From the NCBI RefSeq assembly GCF_000152705.1, contig NZ_CH672413.1, positions 3,042,139-3,106,138 on the forward strand: a stretch of DNA of 64,000 nt, read 5' to 3'. Position 1 is the first letter of the stretch, and every line of letters begins with the position of its first letter. Below the pieces are notes generated by a model. It searched no databases, was not told the DNA's origin, and saw nothing but the letters and a program-made list of their open reading frames with translations. Shown piece after piece: positions 16,885-25,617 of the stretch. A program made the position numbers and the translations under genes. This DNA comes from Janibacter sp. HTCC2649. Lineage in GTDB: Bacteria > Actinomycetota > Actinomycetes > Actinomycetales > Dermatophilaceae.

Positions 16885-18537
16885 ATGGACGCTGACGCCC
16901 TCGTCGTCGGGGCCGGCCTCGCCGGTCTCGTCGCAGCCAATGAGCTCGCTGATGCCGGACGCTCCGTCGTCCTCCTCGACCAGGAGAGCGAGGCGAACTT
17001 CGGCGGGCAGGCGTGGTGGAGCTTCGGTGGGCTGTTCCTCGTCGACAGTCCCGAGCAGCGGCGGATGGGGATCAAGGACAACTTCGACCTCGCCTGGCAG
17101 GACTGGGAGGGCAGTGCCGGCTGGGACCGCGATGAGGACTACTGGCCGCGCCAGTGGGGCCGCGCCTATGTCGAGTGGGCGGCCGGCGAGAAGCGTTCGT
17201 GGCTGCGCGAGTTCGGCATCAGCTTCTTCCCCGTCGTCGGGTGGGCCGAGCGTGGCGATGGTCGCGCGGGCGGGCACGGCAACTCCGTGCCGCGGTTCCA
17301 CATCCCGTGGGGGACGGGCACGGGTGTGGTCTCGCCGTTCATCGACCGCGTCCGGGCGCACATCGCCGGCGGCCGCATCATCTATCGCCCGCGCCACCGC
17401 GTCGACGAGGTCATCACGACCGATGGCGCTGTCACGGGGGTGCGTGGATCCGTTCTGGCAGAGGACAATTCGGCGCGCGGCGTGGCCACCAACCGTGACG
17501 TCGTCGGCGACTTCGAGTTCGGTGCGCACGCGGTCCTCGTCACCAGTGGCGGCATCGGCGGCAACCACGACCTTGTCCGCGCCAACTGGCCCGATCGCCT
17601 CGGCGCCGCACCCGAGCACATGATCACGGGCGTCCCGGCCTACGTCGATGGGCGGATGCTCGCCATCACCGAGAGCGCCGGCGGCACAGTCATCAACCGC
17701 GACCGCATGTGGCACTACGTCGAGGGCATCAACAACTGGGACCCGGTGTGGCCCCAGCACGCGATCCGCATCCTGCCCGGCCCGTCGTCGCTGTGGTTCG
17801 ACGGCAACGGTGACCGCCTGCCGCCGCCGAACTTCCCCGGTTTCGACACCCTCGGCACGCTGGAGCACCTGCGCACGACCGGGCACGACCACTCGTGGTT
17901 CATCACCAACCGCACCCTGGTCGGCAAGGAGTTCGCTCTCTCGGGCAGCGAGCAGAACCTCGACCTCACCGACCGCAACTACCGCGACATCGCCAAGCGC
18001 CCGATCACGGCGGTGCAGCCGTCGATGCAGAAGTTCCTCGACCACGGCATCGACTTCGTCCAGGCCGACACCCTGCGTGAGCTCGTCGCCAAGATGAACG
18101 CGCTGACCCCAGACGCCCCGGTCGACTTCGCGCACATCGAACGCCAGGTGCTCGAGCGCGACCGCCAGCTCGACAACGGGTTCACCAAGGACGCGCAGAT
18201 CGCGGCGATCCACGTCGCCCGTGAGTATCGCGGCGACAAGCTCACCAAGCGCGCGTTCCCGCCGCACCGGATCCTCGACCCCAAGCGCGGCCCGCTCGTC
18301 GCAGTGCGCCTCAACATCCTCACCCGCAAGTCACTCGGCGGGCTGCAGACCAATCTCGACTCCCAGGTCATCGGGGCCGATGGAGATCCGGTCAAGGGCC
18401 TGTATGCCGCCGGCGAAGTTGCCGGGTTCGGCGGCGGTGGGGTGCATGGTTATCGCTCGCTCGAGGGCACGTTCGTGGGCGGGTGCCTGTTCTCGGGCCG
18501 CGCTGCCGGACGTGCCGCAGCCCGCGACATCGCCTGA
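16885..18537 (+). CDS. FAD-binding dehydrogenase (fumarate reductase/KstD-like)
   Basis: A 550-residue flavoprotein with the ADP-binding loop VVGAGLAGLVAANELADAGRSVVLLDQE at the N terminus and a second FAD contact near the C terminus (LYAAGEVAGFGGGGVHGYRSLEGTFVGGCLFSGRAAG). The middle contains the succinate-dehydrogenase/fumarate-reductase flavoprotein substrate domain. The subgroup is annotated in actinomycetes as FAD-binding dehydrogenase related to 3-ketosteroid delta-1-dehydrogenase. It probably inserts a double bond into a cyclic or acyl substrate; the steroid specificity is uncertain. The ATG at 16885 is preferred to a TTG at 16876. Confidence 0.88.
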   Translation: MDADALVVGAGLAGLVAANELADAGRSVVLLDQESEANFGGQAWWSFGGLFLVDSPEQRRMGIKDNFDLAWQDWEGSAGWDRDEDYWPRQWGRAYVEWAAGEKRSWLREFGISFFPVVGWAERGDGRAGGHGNSVPRFHIPWGTGTGVVSPFIDRVRAHIAGGRIIYRPRHRVDEVITTDGAVTGVRGSVLAEDNSARGVATNRDVVGDFEFGAHAVLVTSGGIGGNHDLVRANWPDRLGAAPEHMITGVPAYVDGRMLAITESAGGTVINRDRMWHYVEGINNWDPVWPQHAIRILPGPSSLWFDGNGDRLPPPNFPGFDTLGTLEHLRTTGHDHSWFITNRTLVGKEFALSGSEQNLDLTDRNYRDIAKRPITAVQPSMQKFLDHGIDFVQADTLRELVAKMNALTPDAPVDFAHIERQVLERDRQLDNGFTKDAQIAAIHVAREYRGDKLTKRAFPPHRILDPKRGPLVAVRLNILTRKSLGGLQTNLDSQVIGADGDPVKGLYAAGEVAGFGGGGVHGYRSLEGTFVGGCLFSGRAAGRAAARDIA

Positions 18538-18551
18538 CTGCGGCCTGAGAC

Positions 18552-18627
18552 CGACTTCGTGCCCCATACGGACACGCTTCGTCGGCCGTAGGCCTCCTTC
18601 TTCGTGTCCGTATGGGGCACGAAGTCG
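18552..18627. terminator. Perfect 25-bp hairpin between convergent genes
   Basis: Arms at 18552-18576 and 18603-18627 are perfectly complementary over 25 bp around a 26-nt loop that contains CGTCGGCCGTAGGCC. The arm begins CGACTTCGTGCCCC and carries ATACGGACACG. It separates the flavoprotein gene and the desaturase gene, which converge, so it likely terminates both. Loop and arms are shared with the hairpin at 49.9 kb. Confidence 0.8.
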
Positions 18628-18640
18628 AGGTGGTGCTTGG

Positions 18641-19576
18641 TCAGAGGTTCATGCGGGCGGCGAGGGTGTCGCGCTTGTCCTCGAACCGCGTGGCCTTCGT
18701 GTCGAGTCCGGCCATGAAGTCGGCGAGCTCCAGGCGCGCCTGCTCACCCTCGGCCGAGAGGTTCTCGAGGTCCCAGACCTTCCAGAAGCGGAGCACCGGC
18801 GCGACGACGTCGTCGGCGTGCTGGCGCAGGTCGTAGATCCCGGCGACGGCCATCTCGACCGCCTTGCGCTGGAACCCGGGGATGTCGGTGCCGGGCATCG
18901 CGAAGTCACGCACGACGTCGCGGATCGCCTGCATCGCACTGCTCGGGTCGAGCTCGAGCGCCGCACCCATGAGGTTGCGGTAGAAGATCATGTGGAGGTT
19001 CTCGTCGGCCGCGATCCGCTGCAGCAGCTGGTCGGCCATCGGGTCGTTGGTGAAGCGACCGGTGTTGCGGTGCGAGACCCGGGTCGCGAGCTCCTGGAAC
19101 GACACGTAGGCGAGCGAGTGCATCAGCTCGCCACTGTGCGCGGACTCGTAGCCCTGCGACATGTGCGTCATGCGGAAGTCTTCGAGCGCATTCGGGTCAA
19201 CCATGCGCTTGACGAGCATGTAGTCGCGCATCGCGATGCCGTGGCGACCTTCCTCGGCCGTCCAGCGGTGGACCCACTCGCCCCACGCGTCGTCGCGCCC
19301 GAAGATCAGCGCGATCTCGTGGTGGTAGCTCGGGAGGTTGTCCTCGGTGAGGAGGTTGACGATGAGCGCCGAGCGCGCGACGTCGGAGATCCCGGCGTCG
19401 TCGGGGCTCCAGGGGTCGCCACCCATGAGGCCGTCGAAGTTGCGGCCGTCGCTCCACGGGATGAAGTCGTGGGGGTACCAGGTCTTGGCGACGCCGATGT
19501 GCCGGTTGAGGTTCGCCTCGACGACGGGGCTGAGCTCGCGCAGCAGGTCGGTCTGAGTCCACGTCGTAGCGGTCAT
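18641..19576 (-). CDS. desA: Acyl-[acyl-carrier-protein] desaturase
   Basis: A 311-residue soluble diiron desaturase. Ligands for the di-iron site are visible: the carboxylate in LLTEDNLP (about residue 78), the pair EEGRH (108-112), and the second helix pair DENLH in IAADENLHMIFYRN. This is the family that introduces a cis double bond into stearoyl/palmitoyl-ACP, here most like mycobacterial DesA1/DesA2. Start chosen at the ATG 19576; a TTG three codons earlier is possible. An inverted repeat with TetR-operator geometry lies immediately before the start. Confidence 0.92.
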   Translation of the reverse strand: MTATTWTQTDLLRELSPVVEANLNRHIGVAKTWYPHDFIPWSDGRNFDGLMGGDPWSPDDAGISDVARSALIVNLLTEDNLPSYHHEIALIFGRDDAWGEWVHRWTAEEGRHGIAMRDYMLVKRMVDPNALEDFRMTHMSQGYESAHSGELMHSLAYVSFQELATRVSHRNTGRFTNDPMADQLLQRIAADENLHMIFYRNLMGAALELDPSSAMQAIRDVVRDFAMPGTDIPGFQRKAVEMAVAGIYDLRQHADDVVAPVLRFWKVWDLENLSAEGEQARLELADFMAGLDTKATRFEDKRDTLAARMNL

Positions 19577-19583
19577 GCTCGCC

Positions 19584-19603
19584 AACCTACGCTCCCGTAG
19601 GTT
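19584..19603. promoter_or_regulatory. Operator-like inverted repeat upstream of desA
   Basis: AACCTACG and CGTAGGTT form a perfect 8-bp inverted repeat separated by CTCC, ending seven bases before the desaturase ATG. The size and spacing match operators of TetR-family regulators of lipid genes. No such regulator is encoded next to it, so the controlling protein would act in trans. A role in repression by acyl-CoA-responsive regulation is inferred. Confidence 0.6.
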
Positions 19604-19639
19604 CGCCCCGCTAGTTACTCGTGAGTTCGGTTCTGTGGG

Positions 19640-20719
19640 TCAGAGCGTGCCGACTCGACCCTTGCCACCGGCGGCCCAGCAGGCGCCGTCGTCCGTGCAG
19701 TCGAGCGTGTGGAAGCCGACTTCGCTGAACTGCGTCCAGGTCTGTCCGCCGTCGGTCGAGGCGCTGCTCCCGGCGATCGGTCCGCTCTCGCCGACGACGA
19801 CAACCGCACGACGCAGGTATGCCGCGTCCTCACCCAGGTGCGCGAGGTCGCCCCCGTTGGTCCAGGACTTTCCGTCCCGGGTCGTCGCCGAGGCGTCGAC
19901 CCCGTTGGCCGCCGCGGCGAAGTCGCCACCGACCGCGATGCCCTGACGCGGGTTCTTGAAGACGAGCCCGAAGACACCGGCAGCCTCACCTGCGGGCAGG
20001 GTCGAGTCGGTCGCCGTCCAGGTGAGGCCCTGGTCGGTCGAGTGGAAGATCCGCGCCTTCGCACCGCCGGACCCGAACCACGCGTCACGCCCTGAGATCG
20101 TCAGACAGTCGCCACTGGCCGAGAAGTTCGCCTCACCGGTGGAGTCGGGCATCCCCGCAGTGGGGAGCACCGACCACGACTTGCCGCCGTCCTGGGTCGA
20201 GATGATCCGGAACTTGCCGGCCACCGGGTCGCTCACCGCGAGCCCGCGCTTGCCGCCCGGGTAGAAGTCCATGCAGTTGAAGAACGCCGTCGGCTCGGTG
20301 TTGCGGAAGGTCTCCGTCCAGTTCGCGCCACCGTCGGTGGTGCGATAGATCCGCGACGCTTCACCCTCGCCGATTGCGAGAACTGTTGCGGTCAGGGCGT
20401 CTTCGGCCTCGACGTCACGGAAGTTCAGGCCGGCACTCCCCGCCGGGCTGACGTCCTGCCAGCTCTCTCCGCCGTTTGACGTGCGATAGACCTTCGCATC
20501 CCCACCGCTCACACTCGCCCCGCTCACCCAGGCGGTGTCGCGGTCCACGGCGTCGAGCCCGCGGAAGCTCTGGTCGGCGTCGACCGTCGTGACATCCCAC
20601 GACAACGAGGCCGGGCCACCCGGAGGTGCCGCACTCGCGGACATCGCGAGCGGAGCCGACAGCGCGACGAGCGCGACGGCATACAGAGGAGCAGTGAAGG
20701 TCTTCCGGGAGAGGCGCAT
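19640..20719 (-). CDS. Secreted beta-propeller protein (sialidase/YCF48-like)
   Basis: A 359-residue exported protein. After the signal peptide (MRLSRKTF, hydrophobic core, AMSASAAPPGG), it contains repeated blades of the type YRTSNGGESWQDVSPAG, YRTTDGGANWTETF, STQDGGKSWSVLP, FHSTDQGLTWTATD and STDGGQTWTQF. These are the Asp-box/BNR-type loops S/T-x-D-x-G-x-x-W found in sialidase and photosystem-assembly-factor propellers. The catalytic residues of sialidase are not recognisable, so a binding or structural role is more likely. Two cysteines near the C terminus (DCTDDGACW) may form a disulfide. Confidence 0.83.
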   Translation of the reverse strand: MRLSRKTFTAPLYAVALVALSAPLAMSASAAPPGGPASLSWDVTTVDADQSFRGLDAVDRDTAWVSGASVSGGDAKVYRTSNGGESWQDVSPAGSAGLNFRDVEAEDALTATVLAIGEGEASRIYRTTDGGANWTETFRNTEPTAFFNCMDFYPGGKRGLAVSDPVAGKFRIISTQDGGKSWSVLPTAGMPDSTGEANFSASGDCLTISGRDAWFGSGGAKARIFHSTDQGLTWTATDSTLPAGEAAGVFGLVFKNPRQGIAVGGDFAAAANGVDASATTRDGKSWTNGGDLAHLGEDAAYLRRAVVVVGESGPIAGSSASTDGGQTWTQFSEVGFHTLDCTDDGACWAAGGKGRVGTL

Positions 20720-20756
20720 GTCCAGCACCCTGCCCGAAATCTGCGGGCGTGTGGGG

Positions 20757-21395
20757 TTAGAGGTACTGCCCGGTGCCCTCGGCGGGGCCGCTGTCCGGTC
20801 CGCTCGGCATGGTGGGCATCCCCATCGGGTTGCCCATCTGCCCCGGTGCCGGAGCGTGCCCGGGTGGCAGCTGGCGCATCTGCTGGAGCTGCGCCTGGGC
20901 CGCCATCTGCTGGGCGACGAGCGCGGTCTGGATCCCGTGGAAGAGGCCTTCGAGCCAGCCGACGAGCTGCGCCTGGGCGATGCGGAGCTCGGCGTCGGAG
21001 GGCGCGTCGTCGCTGAACGGCAGGGAGATGCGCTCGAGCTCTTCGACGAGTTCGGGGGCGAGGCCGTCCTTGAGCTCGGCCAGCGAACGCTCATGGACGT
21101 CGGCGAGGCGGGCGCGACCGGCCTCGTCGAGGGGCGCGTTGCGGACCTCCTCGAGGAGCTGCTTGATCATCGAGCCGATGCGCATGACCTTGGCCGGCTG
21201 CTCGACGAGGTCGGCGGGGTTCTGGGTCGGCTTGCCCTGCGGGTCGCGCTCGGCGACACCCATGCCGTCCGGCGTCACCACCACGACCTTGTCGTCGTCG
21301 ATGGTCGCTGTGCCGTGCACCTCGCGCGGCTCCTGCTCGCCGGCGGGCTCGCTCGATTCCGGCTGCGTGGGCTGCTGGTCGCTCATGTCATCCAT
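20757..21395 (-). CDS. bpa: Bacterial proteasome activator Bpa (PafE)
   Basis: A 212-residue protein very close to the mycobacterial ATP-independent proteasome activator. The helical core begins DLVEQPAKVMRIGSMIKQLLEEVR and continues APELVEELERISLPF, SDAELRIAQAQLVGWLEGLFHGIQTAL, AQAQLQQMR. A flexible Pro/Gly/Met-rich linker leads to the C-terminal GQYL, the motif that inserts into pockets of the 20S core and opens its gate. Bpa forms a dodecameric ring that feeds unfolded proteins to the proteasome. The N-terminal 45 residues are acidic and disordered. Start may also be the ATG three codons downstream (21386). Its presence implies that this organism encodes a 20S proteasome. Confidence 0.95.
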   Translation of the reverse strand: MDDMSDQQPTQPESSEPAGEQEPREVHGTATIDDDKVVVVTPDGMGVAERDPQGKPTQNPADLVEQPAKVMRIGSMIKQLLEEVRNAPLDEAGRARLADVHERSLAELKDGLAPELVEELERISLPFSDDAPSDAELRIAQAQLVGWLEGLFHGIQTALVAQQMAAQAQLQQMRQLPPGHAPAPGQMGNPMGMPTMPSGPDSGPAEGTGQYL

Positions 21396-21419
21396 CCTGC
21401 CCCACGCGACGCGTCACCC

Positions 21420-22001
21420 TCAGGCGGGCGGGGTCCACGACGGGTCGCGACCGATGAACCCGACGAGCTTGTCGGTGATGTCGGCCGTCTCGGGCACGGG
21501 CACGCGCGGGCCGTACTGACCCGAGCTCCGCAGCATCTCGTCGAACTGCTCCATCCCGCCGAACAGCTGGTTCGCGAAGTCGGAGTCGAGCCGGTCGGGC
21601 TGGCCGCTCGAGCGCGCGAGGTCCCACGTGTGCATGAAGACGTCGGCTGTGTAGAACTGGTCGATCGCCTGCGGCAGGGGCACGTCTCCCGTGTGCGGGT
21701 TGCTCAGCACCTTGGCCTCGGTCTCCGGGTCGTCGAGCAGCGCCTGGACCGCGTCGGCGTGGGTGGTCCACGCACCGACCGGGTCCTCCTCCACCGACGG
21801 CCCAGCGGGCAGCTCGATCCCCGTCCCGCCCTTGAGGAACGCCGGGAACCACTCCACGAGGTGCCGCACGACATCGCGCGTCGCCCACCCCTCGACGGGC
21901 GCCGGGGCGTTCCAGTCGCTCACCCCGCGTGCACGCTCGGTGAAGGTCTCGGCGATCGCACGGTGACGACCGGCTGGGTCGGTGGGAAGCGGCATACGCA
22001 A
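21420..22001 (-). CDS. TIGR03086-type metal-binding protein (mycothiol isomerase fold)
   Basis: A 193-residue four-helix-bundle protein of the DinB/MDMPI group. The N-terminal helix VRHLVEWFPAFL and the segment DVFMHTWDLARSSGQPDRLD carry the histidines that, with a third, usually bind a divalent metal. Family members are abundant in actinomycetes and are linked to mycothiol-dependent reactions; the substrate of this one is unknown. It sits between bpa and the FtsX-type exporter gene in the same orientation, with 24-bp gaps, so it may share their transcript. Confidence 0.8.
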   Translation of the reverse strand: MRMPLPTDPAGRHRAIAETFTERARGVSDWNAPAPVEGWATRDVVRHLVEWFPAFLKGGTGIELPAGPSVEEDPVGAWTTHADAVQALLDDPETEAKVLSNPHTGDVPLPQAIDQFYTADVFMHTWDLARSSGQPDRLDSDFANQLFGGMEQFDEMLRSSGQYGPRVPVPETADITDKLVGFIGRDPSWTPPA

Positions 22002-22024
22002 AGTCTGTCAGGTCGGTCTGACAG

Positions 22025-24889
22025 TCACGCGGTTCTGTGGGTGGCGTCCGGAGCCTTGCGTATGCCGGCCGCGGCCAGTCCCGCTGACACCGCCGGGACG
22101 GCGATGGCGAACCCGATGAGGATGAGCCAGGGGAAGACGAGGATCGGGTCGCCGTTGATCTGTTCGCCGGTGATCGGGTTCCACGACTGTGCCGTCAGTG
22201 GATAGGCAAGCGCAATGCCGGGGACGATTCCCACGGCAACCCCGAGGACGGCGCCGATGATGCAGAGCGTGAACGCCTGCGCCGCCGCCATGACCCGTCG
22301 CGTGCCTCGCCCGGAGCCGAGGGCCGCGAGGGTCGCCTGGTCGTTCTCCTGCTCGGCGAGGGTGAGGGCCGTCGACGTCAGGGTGATGACGAGAAGCAGG
22401 AGCGAGAAGATCCCGATGAGGACGAGGATGATCCACTTCAGTGGCGACTGGTAGCCGCGTTCGGTCTGGATGTAGACCTCGTCGCTCACGGCTCCACCCA
22501 GACGCTCGGTGAGGTCCTGGGTGATCGGTCCGGACGGGTCGTGGACGGTCAGCTGGTCGATGTAGCCGGGCCACCCCTGAGCCTTCGCGACCTCGGTCGG
22601 GACGAGCATCCCCCGTGAGAGGAGGGTGCCGACGTTCTCCTTGCTCAGCTCGACCTCGACCGCGGGAAGAGTCACCGTCTTGATGTCGTGCAGGCCCGCG
22701 GCGGGGTCGGGCTGGTCCTGGTCGTTGGGGTCGATCGTCTGGGTCGCCGTCATCACGGTGACCTTGCCGTCGGCGAGGAGGGTCTTCGTTCCCGGCGGGC
22801 GGCTCACGACGACACCGCCTGCCGCGATCGTCTGGGCGTCATCCTCGCGACCGAGCAGGGTCAACCGGCGGACGATCTCAGCCGCGGGCGTGAAGGCGAT
22901 GCTTGCGATGTTGCCAGTTCCTTGGGTGCCGACGCGCTGGCACGGTGGCTGGGGGTTGCTCTGCGACTCCTCCATCGAGATCGTGAACTCCGTGTCGGAG
23001 ACGGTCCGCGTCGGCGTGCAACCCGGCGGCACGACGTTGATGGCCCGGGCGTCATAGGGCTTGGTTGGCGGGGAGTTGGACGTCATCCACGGGTCGCCCG
23101 TGTTCACAGAACCGACTGGGGAGACCTCGAGGCCGGGGTGGATCGCGGCGAACGAGGTCGTGATGCCCTCGACGTCCATGCCGTCCGACAGCGATCCCTG
23201 ACCGAAGACCTTGGCATCTCCCGGAACGTTCTGGGCGGTGTATTCACGCCGACCCTGTTCGTTGTCGCTGCCGCTGGCGATGAGGGTCATCGTGAGGACG
23301 GCGACTCCGGCGAGGATCGCGGCGATGGCAGGGACGCTGCGGCTGCGTTGACGGCCGGCGTCGCGGGTCGCCATGCGAAGTGACACGGGCAGGCGTGAGC
23401 TGACCCGGGCGATGCCCACGAGGATCATCGGCGCCAGCATGATGGCGCCGACGACCAGGGCCACCGTCGCGGCGACGACCTTGACCTCGCCGCCCTCGGC
23501 CGACGTGGCTTGGTTCGCGGCAAGGGAGATGACCCAGAAGCCACCCAGGGCAGCGAGAGCGGCGCCGACCAGGAACACGACCTTGCTCGGTCGGGGCGAG
23601 ACGTTCTGCCCCTTCATCACGCCGACGATGTCGAGCCGGCCGAGCCGACGGGCGGGCAGGAGCGCGGCGATGACAGAACTGGCCATGGCAGCCAGGGTGA
23701 CCAGGGCCACCGCGACCCACGGCAACTCGAACGGCCCACCCATGCCGAGGAACTGGGTGACCCGGTCATTGCGCATCAAGGCCCACGCGAGGGCAACGCC
23801 CAGCGCCGAACCAGCGACTGCGGCGATGACCCCGAGCACGACAGCCTGGGCCAGGACGCTGTGGCGCAGCTGGGCCGTCGTCGCGCCGTTGCTTGCCGAC
23901 AAGGCCAGGGTGCGCCGCTGCCGCGCGGCGCTCACGGCGAAGGCAGGACCCACGAGGAGGGTGGTGATGATGAGCAGGAGCGCGCCGCCGATGGCGATGA
24001 ACGTGGAGGTGCGGTCATTGTTGCTTGCGAGCATCTCGCGGTTGCTGGCGGAGAGCTCGCTGGTCGGCGGCGGGTTCTCGAGGACCTCGGCCGAGTAGAC
24101 GAGGAATCCATGGGTGTTGAGGCGTTCAACCTCGGGCCACCTCACCGGCTCTGAGCCGAGCAGGATCCAACCGCCACCGCCCTGGCCCTTGACGAAGGGC
24201 TGCGGCACGACGAGATCGGGCGTGCCCCGGTCGCCGGAGGCAACTTTGGCGATGCCGACGATGTCGACCTCGACGTCCTGCCCGTTCGAGCGCAGGGTGA
24301 GGGTCCCCGTCGTGGGCAGTCCGCGCGACTCGGCGGTCTGCGACACCATGGCTTCACCGGCACGCTGGGGGAGTCGTCCGTCGGTGACCTCGACCATGCC
24401 CTTGAGTCCTGGGCGTGGGTCGACCGCGAAGCTCGTCAGGTTGAGTCGACGGTCGCCGAGTCGGGTGGAGACGGACTCGGAGACATAGGGGATGGCTGTG
24501 GTCTTGGTCAGGGAGCCGACGGCTTGGGCGTTGTCGAACGCCGAACCGCCCTCGACCCAGCCCGGCACGGGGATGCGCGCACCGTCGGATCCCCACGACG
24601 AGCTGGGGTCGAACGGTTGGTCGACCTTGCCGCCCTGCGGGTAGTCAAGGCTGGCGACCCCGTTGCCCATGCGGCTGGGGATCTGCTCGGGCCCGGTCAC
24701 CTGACTCGTGGCGGCCGAGACGATCGCGAAGACCAGGAGGAGGGTGGGCAGGGCGACCATGATGACGATGAGCGCGCTGCGTCCCTTGTGGCGACGGACG
24801 TCACGGCGGGCCATGCGCAGGGCGATGCCCCAGCTTCCGGTGAATCGGCCCCACGCCGAACGCTTTCCGGCGTTGGCGTCGGCCGTCAT
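22025..24889 (-). CDS. ABC transporter permease with two FtsX domains
   Basis: A 954-residue permease of the MacB/FtsX class. Helix 1 near residue 40 is followed by a large extracytoplasmic region. A first FtsX core of three helices lies at about residues 290-430. A second long extracytoplasmic domain and a second FtsX core lie at about 810-940 (LLLLVITLTSTALTLAEQENDQATLAALG, then IVPGIALAYPLT). It partners the ATPase encoded just upstream, with a four-base ATGA overlap, and is controlled by the PadR gene at the head of the operon. Such exporters usually move antimicrobial peptides, lipids or signals; the substrate is not evident. Confidence 0.9.
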   Translation of the reverse strand: MTADANAGKRSAWGRFTGSWGIALRMARRDVRRHKGRSALIVIMVALPTLLLVFAIVSAATSQVTGPEQIPSRMGNGVASLDYPQGGKVDQPFDPSSSWGSDGARIPVPGWVEGGSAFDNAQAVGSLTKTTAIPYVSESVSTRLGDRRLNLTSFAVDPRPGLKGMVEVTDGRLPQRAGEAMVSQTAESRGLPTTGTLTLRSNGQDVEVDIVGIAKVASGDRGTPDLVVPQPFVKGQGGGGWILLGSEPVRWPEVERLNTHGFLVYSAEVLENPPPTSELSASNREMLASNNDRTSTFIAIGGALLLIITTLLVGPAFAVSAARQRRTLALSASNGATTAQLRHSVLAQAVVLGVIAAVAGSALGVALAWALMRNDRVTQFLGMGGPFELPWVAVALVTLAAMASSVIAALLPARRLGRLDIVGVMKGQNVSPRPSKVVFLVGAALAALGGFWVISLAANQATSAEGGEVKVVAATVALVVGAIMLAPMILVGIARVSSRLPVSLRMATRDAGRQRSRSVPAIAAILAGVAVLTMTLIASGSDNEQGRREYTAQNVPGDAKVFGQGSLSDGMDVEGITTSFAAIHPGLEVSPVGSVNTGDPWMTSNSPPTKPYDARAINVVPPGCTPTRTVSDTEFTISMEESQSNPQPPCQRVGTQGTGNIASIAFTPAAEIVRRLTLLGREDDAQTIAAGGVVVSRPPGTKTLLADGKVTVMTATQTIDPNDQDQPDPAAGLHDIKTVTLPAVEVELSKENVGTLLSRGMLVPTEVAKAQGWPGYIDQLTVHDPSGPITQDLTERLGGAVSDEVYIQTERGYQSPLKWIILVLIGIFSLLLLVITLTSTALTLAEQENDQATLAALGSGRGTRRVMAAAQAFTLCIIGAVLGVAVGIVPGIALAYPLTAQSWNPITGEQINGDPILVFPWLILIGFAIAVPAVSAGLAAAGIRKAPDATHRTA

Positions 24890-25617
24890 CGGTTCGCGCT
24901 CGCGGAGTCGAGGAGGTCCTCGGCGGAGCTGGCGCGCCCGGTGGAGTCGACGACGACGCCGTCGCGCAGGAACACGACGCGGTCGGCCCAGGCAGCGTGC
25001 CGGGCTTCATGGGTGACGAGGAGTCCCGCGACCCCGTCGTCGCAGCGCTCGCGGAGGACCCGGAGCACGTCCTCTCCGGTGTGGCTGTCGAGGGCGCCGG
25101 TGGGTTCGTCGGCGAGGACGAGGCGACGGCTGCCGACGAGCGCGCGGGCGATGGCGACGCGCTGCTGCTGCCCGCCGGACATCTGGTCGGGGAAGCGGTC
25201 GGACAGTTCACGCAGGCCCATGAGGTCGAGGCTCTGGCGGGCGTGGCGCCGGGCCTGGCTGGCGCGTTCGCCGTCGAGCTCGAGGGGGAGGGCGACGTTC
25301 TCGGCAGCGGTGAGGCTGGGGATGAGGTTGTAGTCCTGGAAGACGAATCCCACTCTCCTGCGCCGCAACTGGGCGATGCCCTTGGCGTTGAGGCCAGTGA
25401 GGTCCTCGCCCTCGATGACGACGCGTCCGCTGGTGGCCTTGTCGAGTCCTCCGGCGAGGTTGAGGAGGGTCGACTTGCCGGATCCGCTCGGGCCCATGAC
25501 GGCGACGAGTTCGCCGGGCATGACTTCGAGGCTCACGCCGTCGAGGGCACGGACCGCGGTGTCACCGGTGCCGTGGATACGCGTGACGTTGTCGAGGAGC
25601 AGGCTCGGGGCGGTCAT
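24886..25617 (-). CDS. ABC transporter ATP-binding protein, MacB/LolD type
   Basis: A 243-residue ATPase with Walker A GPSGSGKSTL (about 41-50), Q-loop VFQDYNLIP, signature MSGGQQQRVAIARAL, Walker B LVLADEPTGALD and the switch region VTHEARHAAWADRVVFLRDG. The sequence class is the one that pairs with FtsX-type permeases in PadR-regulated exporters. It overlaps the PadR stop and the permease start by four bases each, so all three genes are translated as a unit. Confidence 0.93.
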   Translation of the reverse strand: MTAPSLLLDNVTRIHGTGDTAVRALDGVSLEVMPGELVAVMGPSGSGKSTLLNLAGGLDKATSGRVVIEGEDLTGLNAKGIAQLRRRRVGFVFQDYNLIPSLTAAENVALPLELDGERASQARRHARQSLDLMGLRELSDRFPDQMSGGQQQRVAIARALVGSRRLVLADEPTGALDSHTGEDVLRVLRERCDDGVAGLLVTHEARHAAWADRVVFLRDGVVVDSTGRASSAEDLLDSASANR

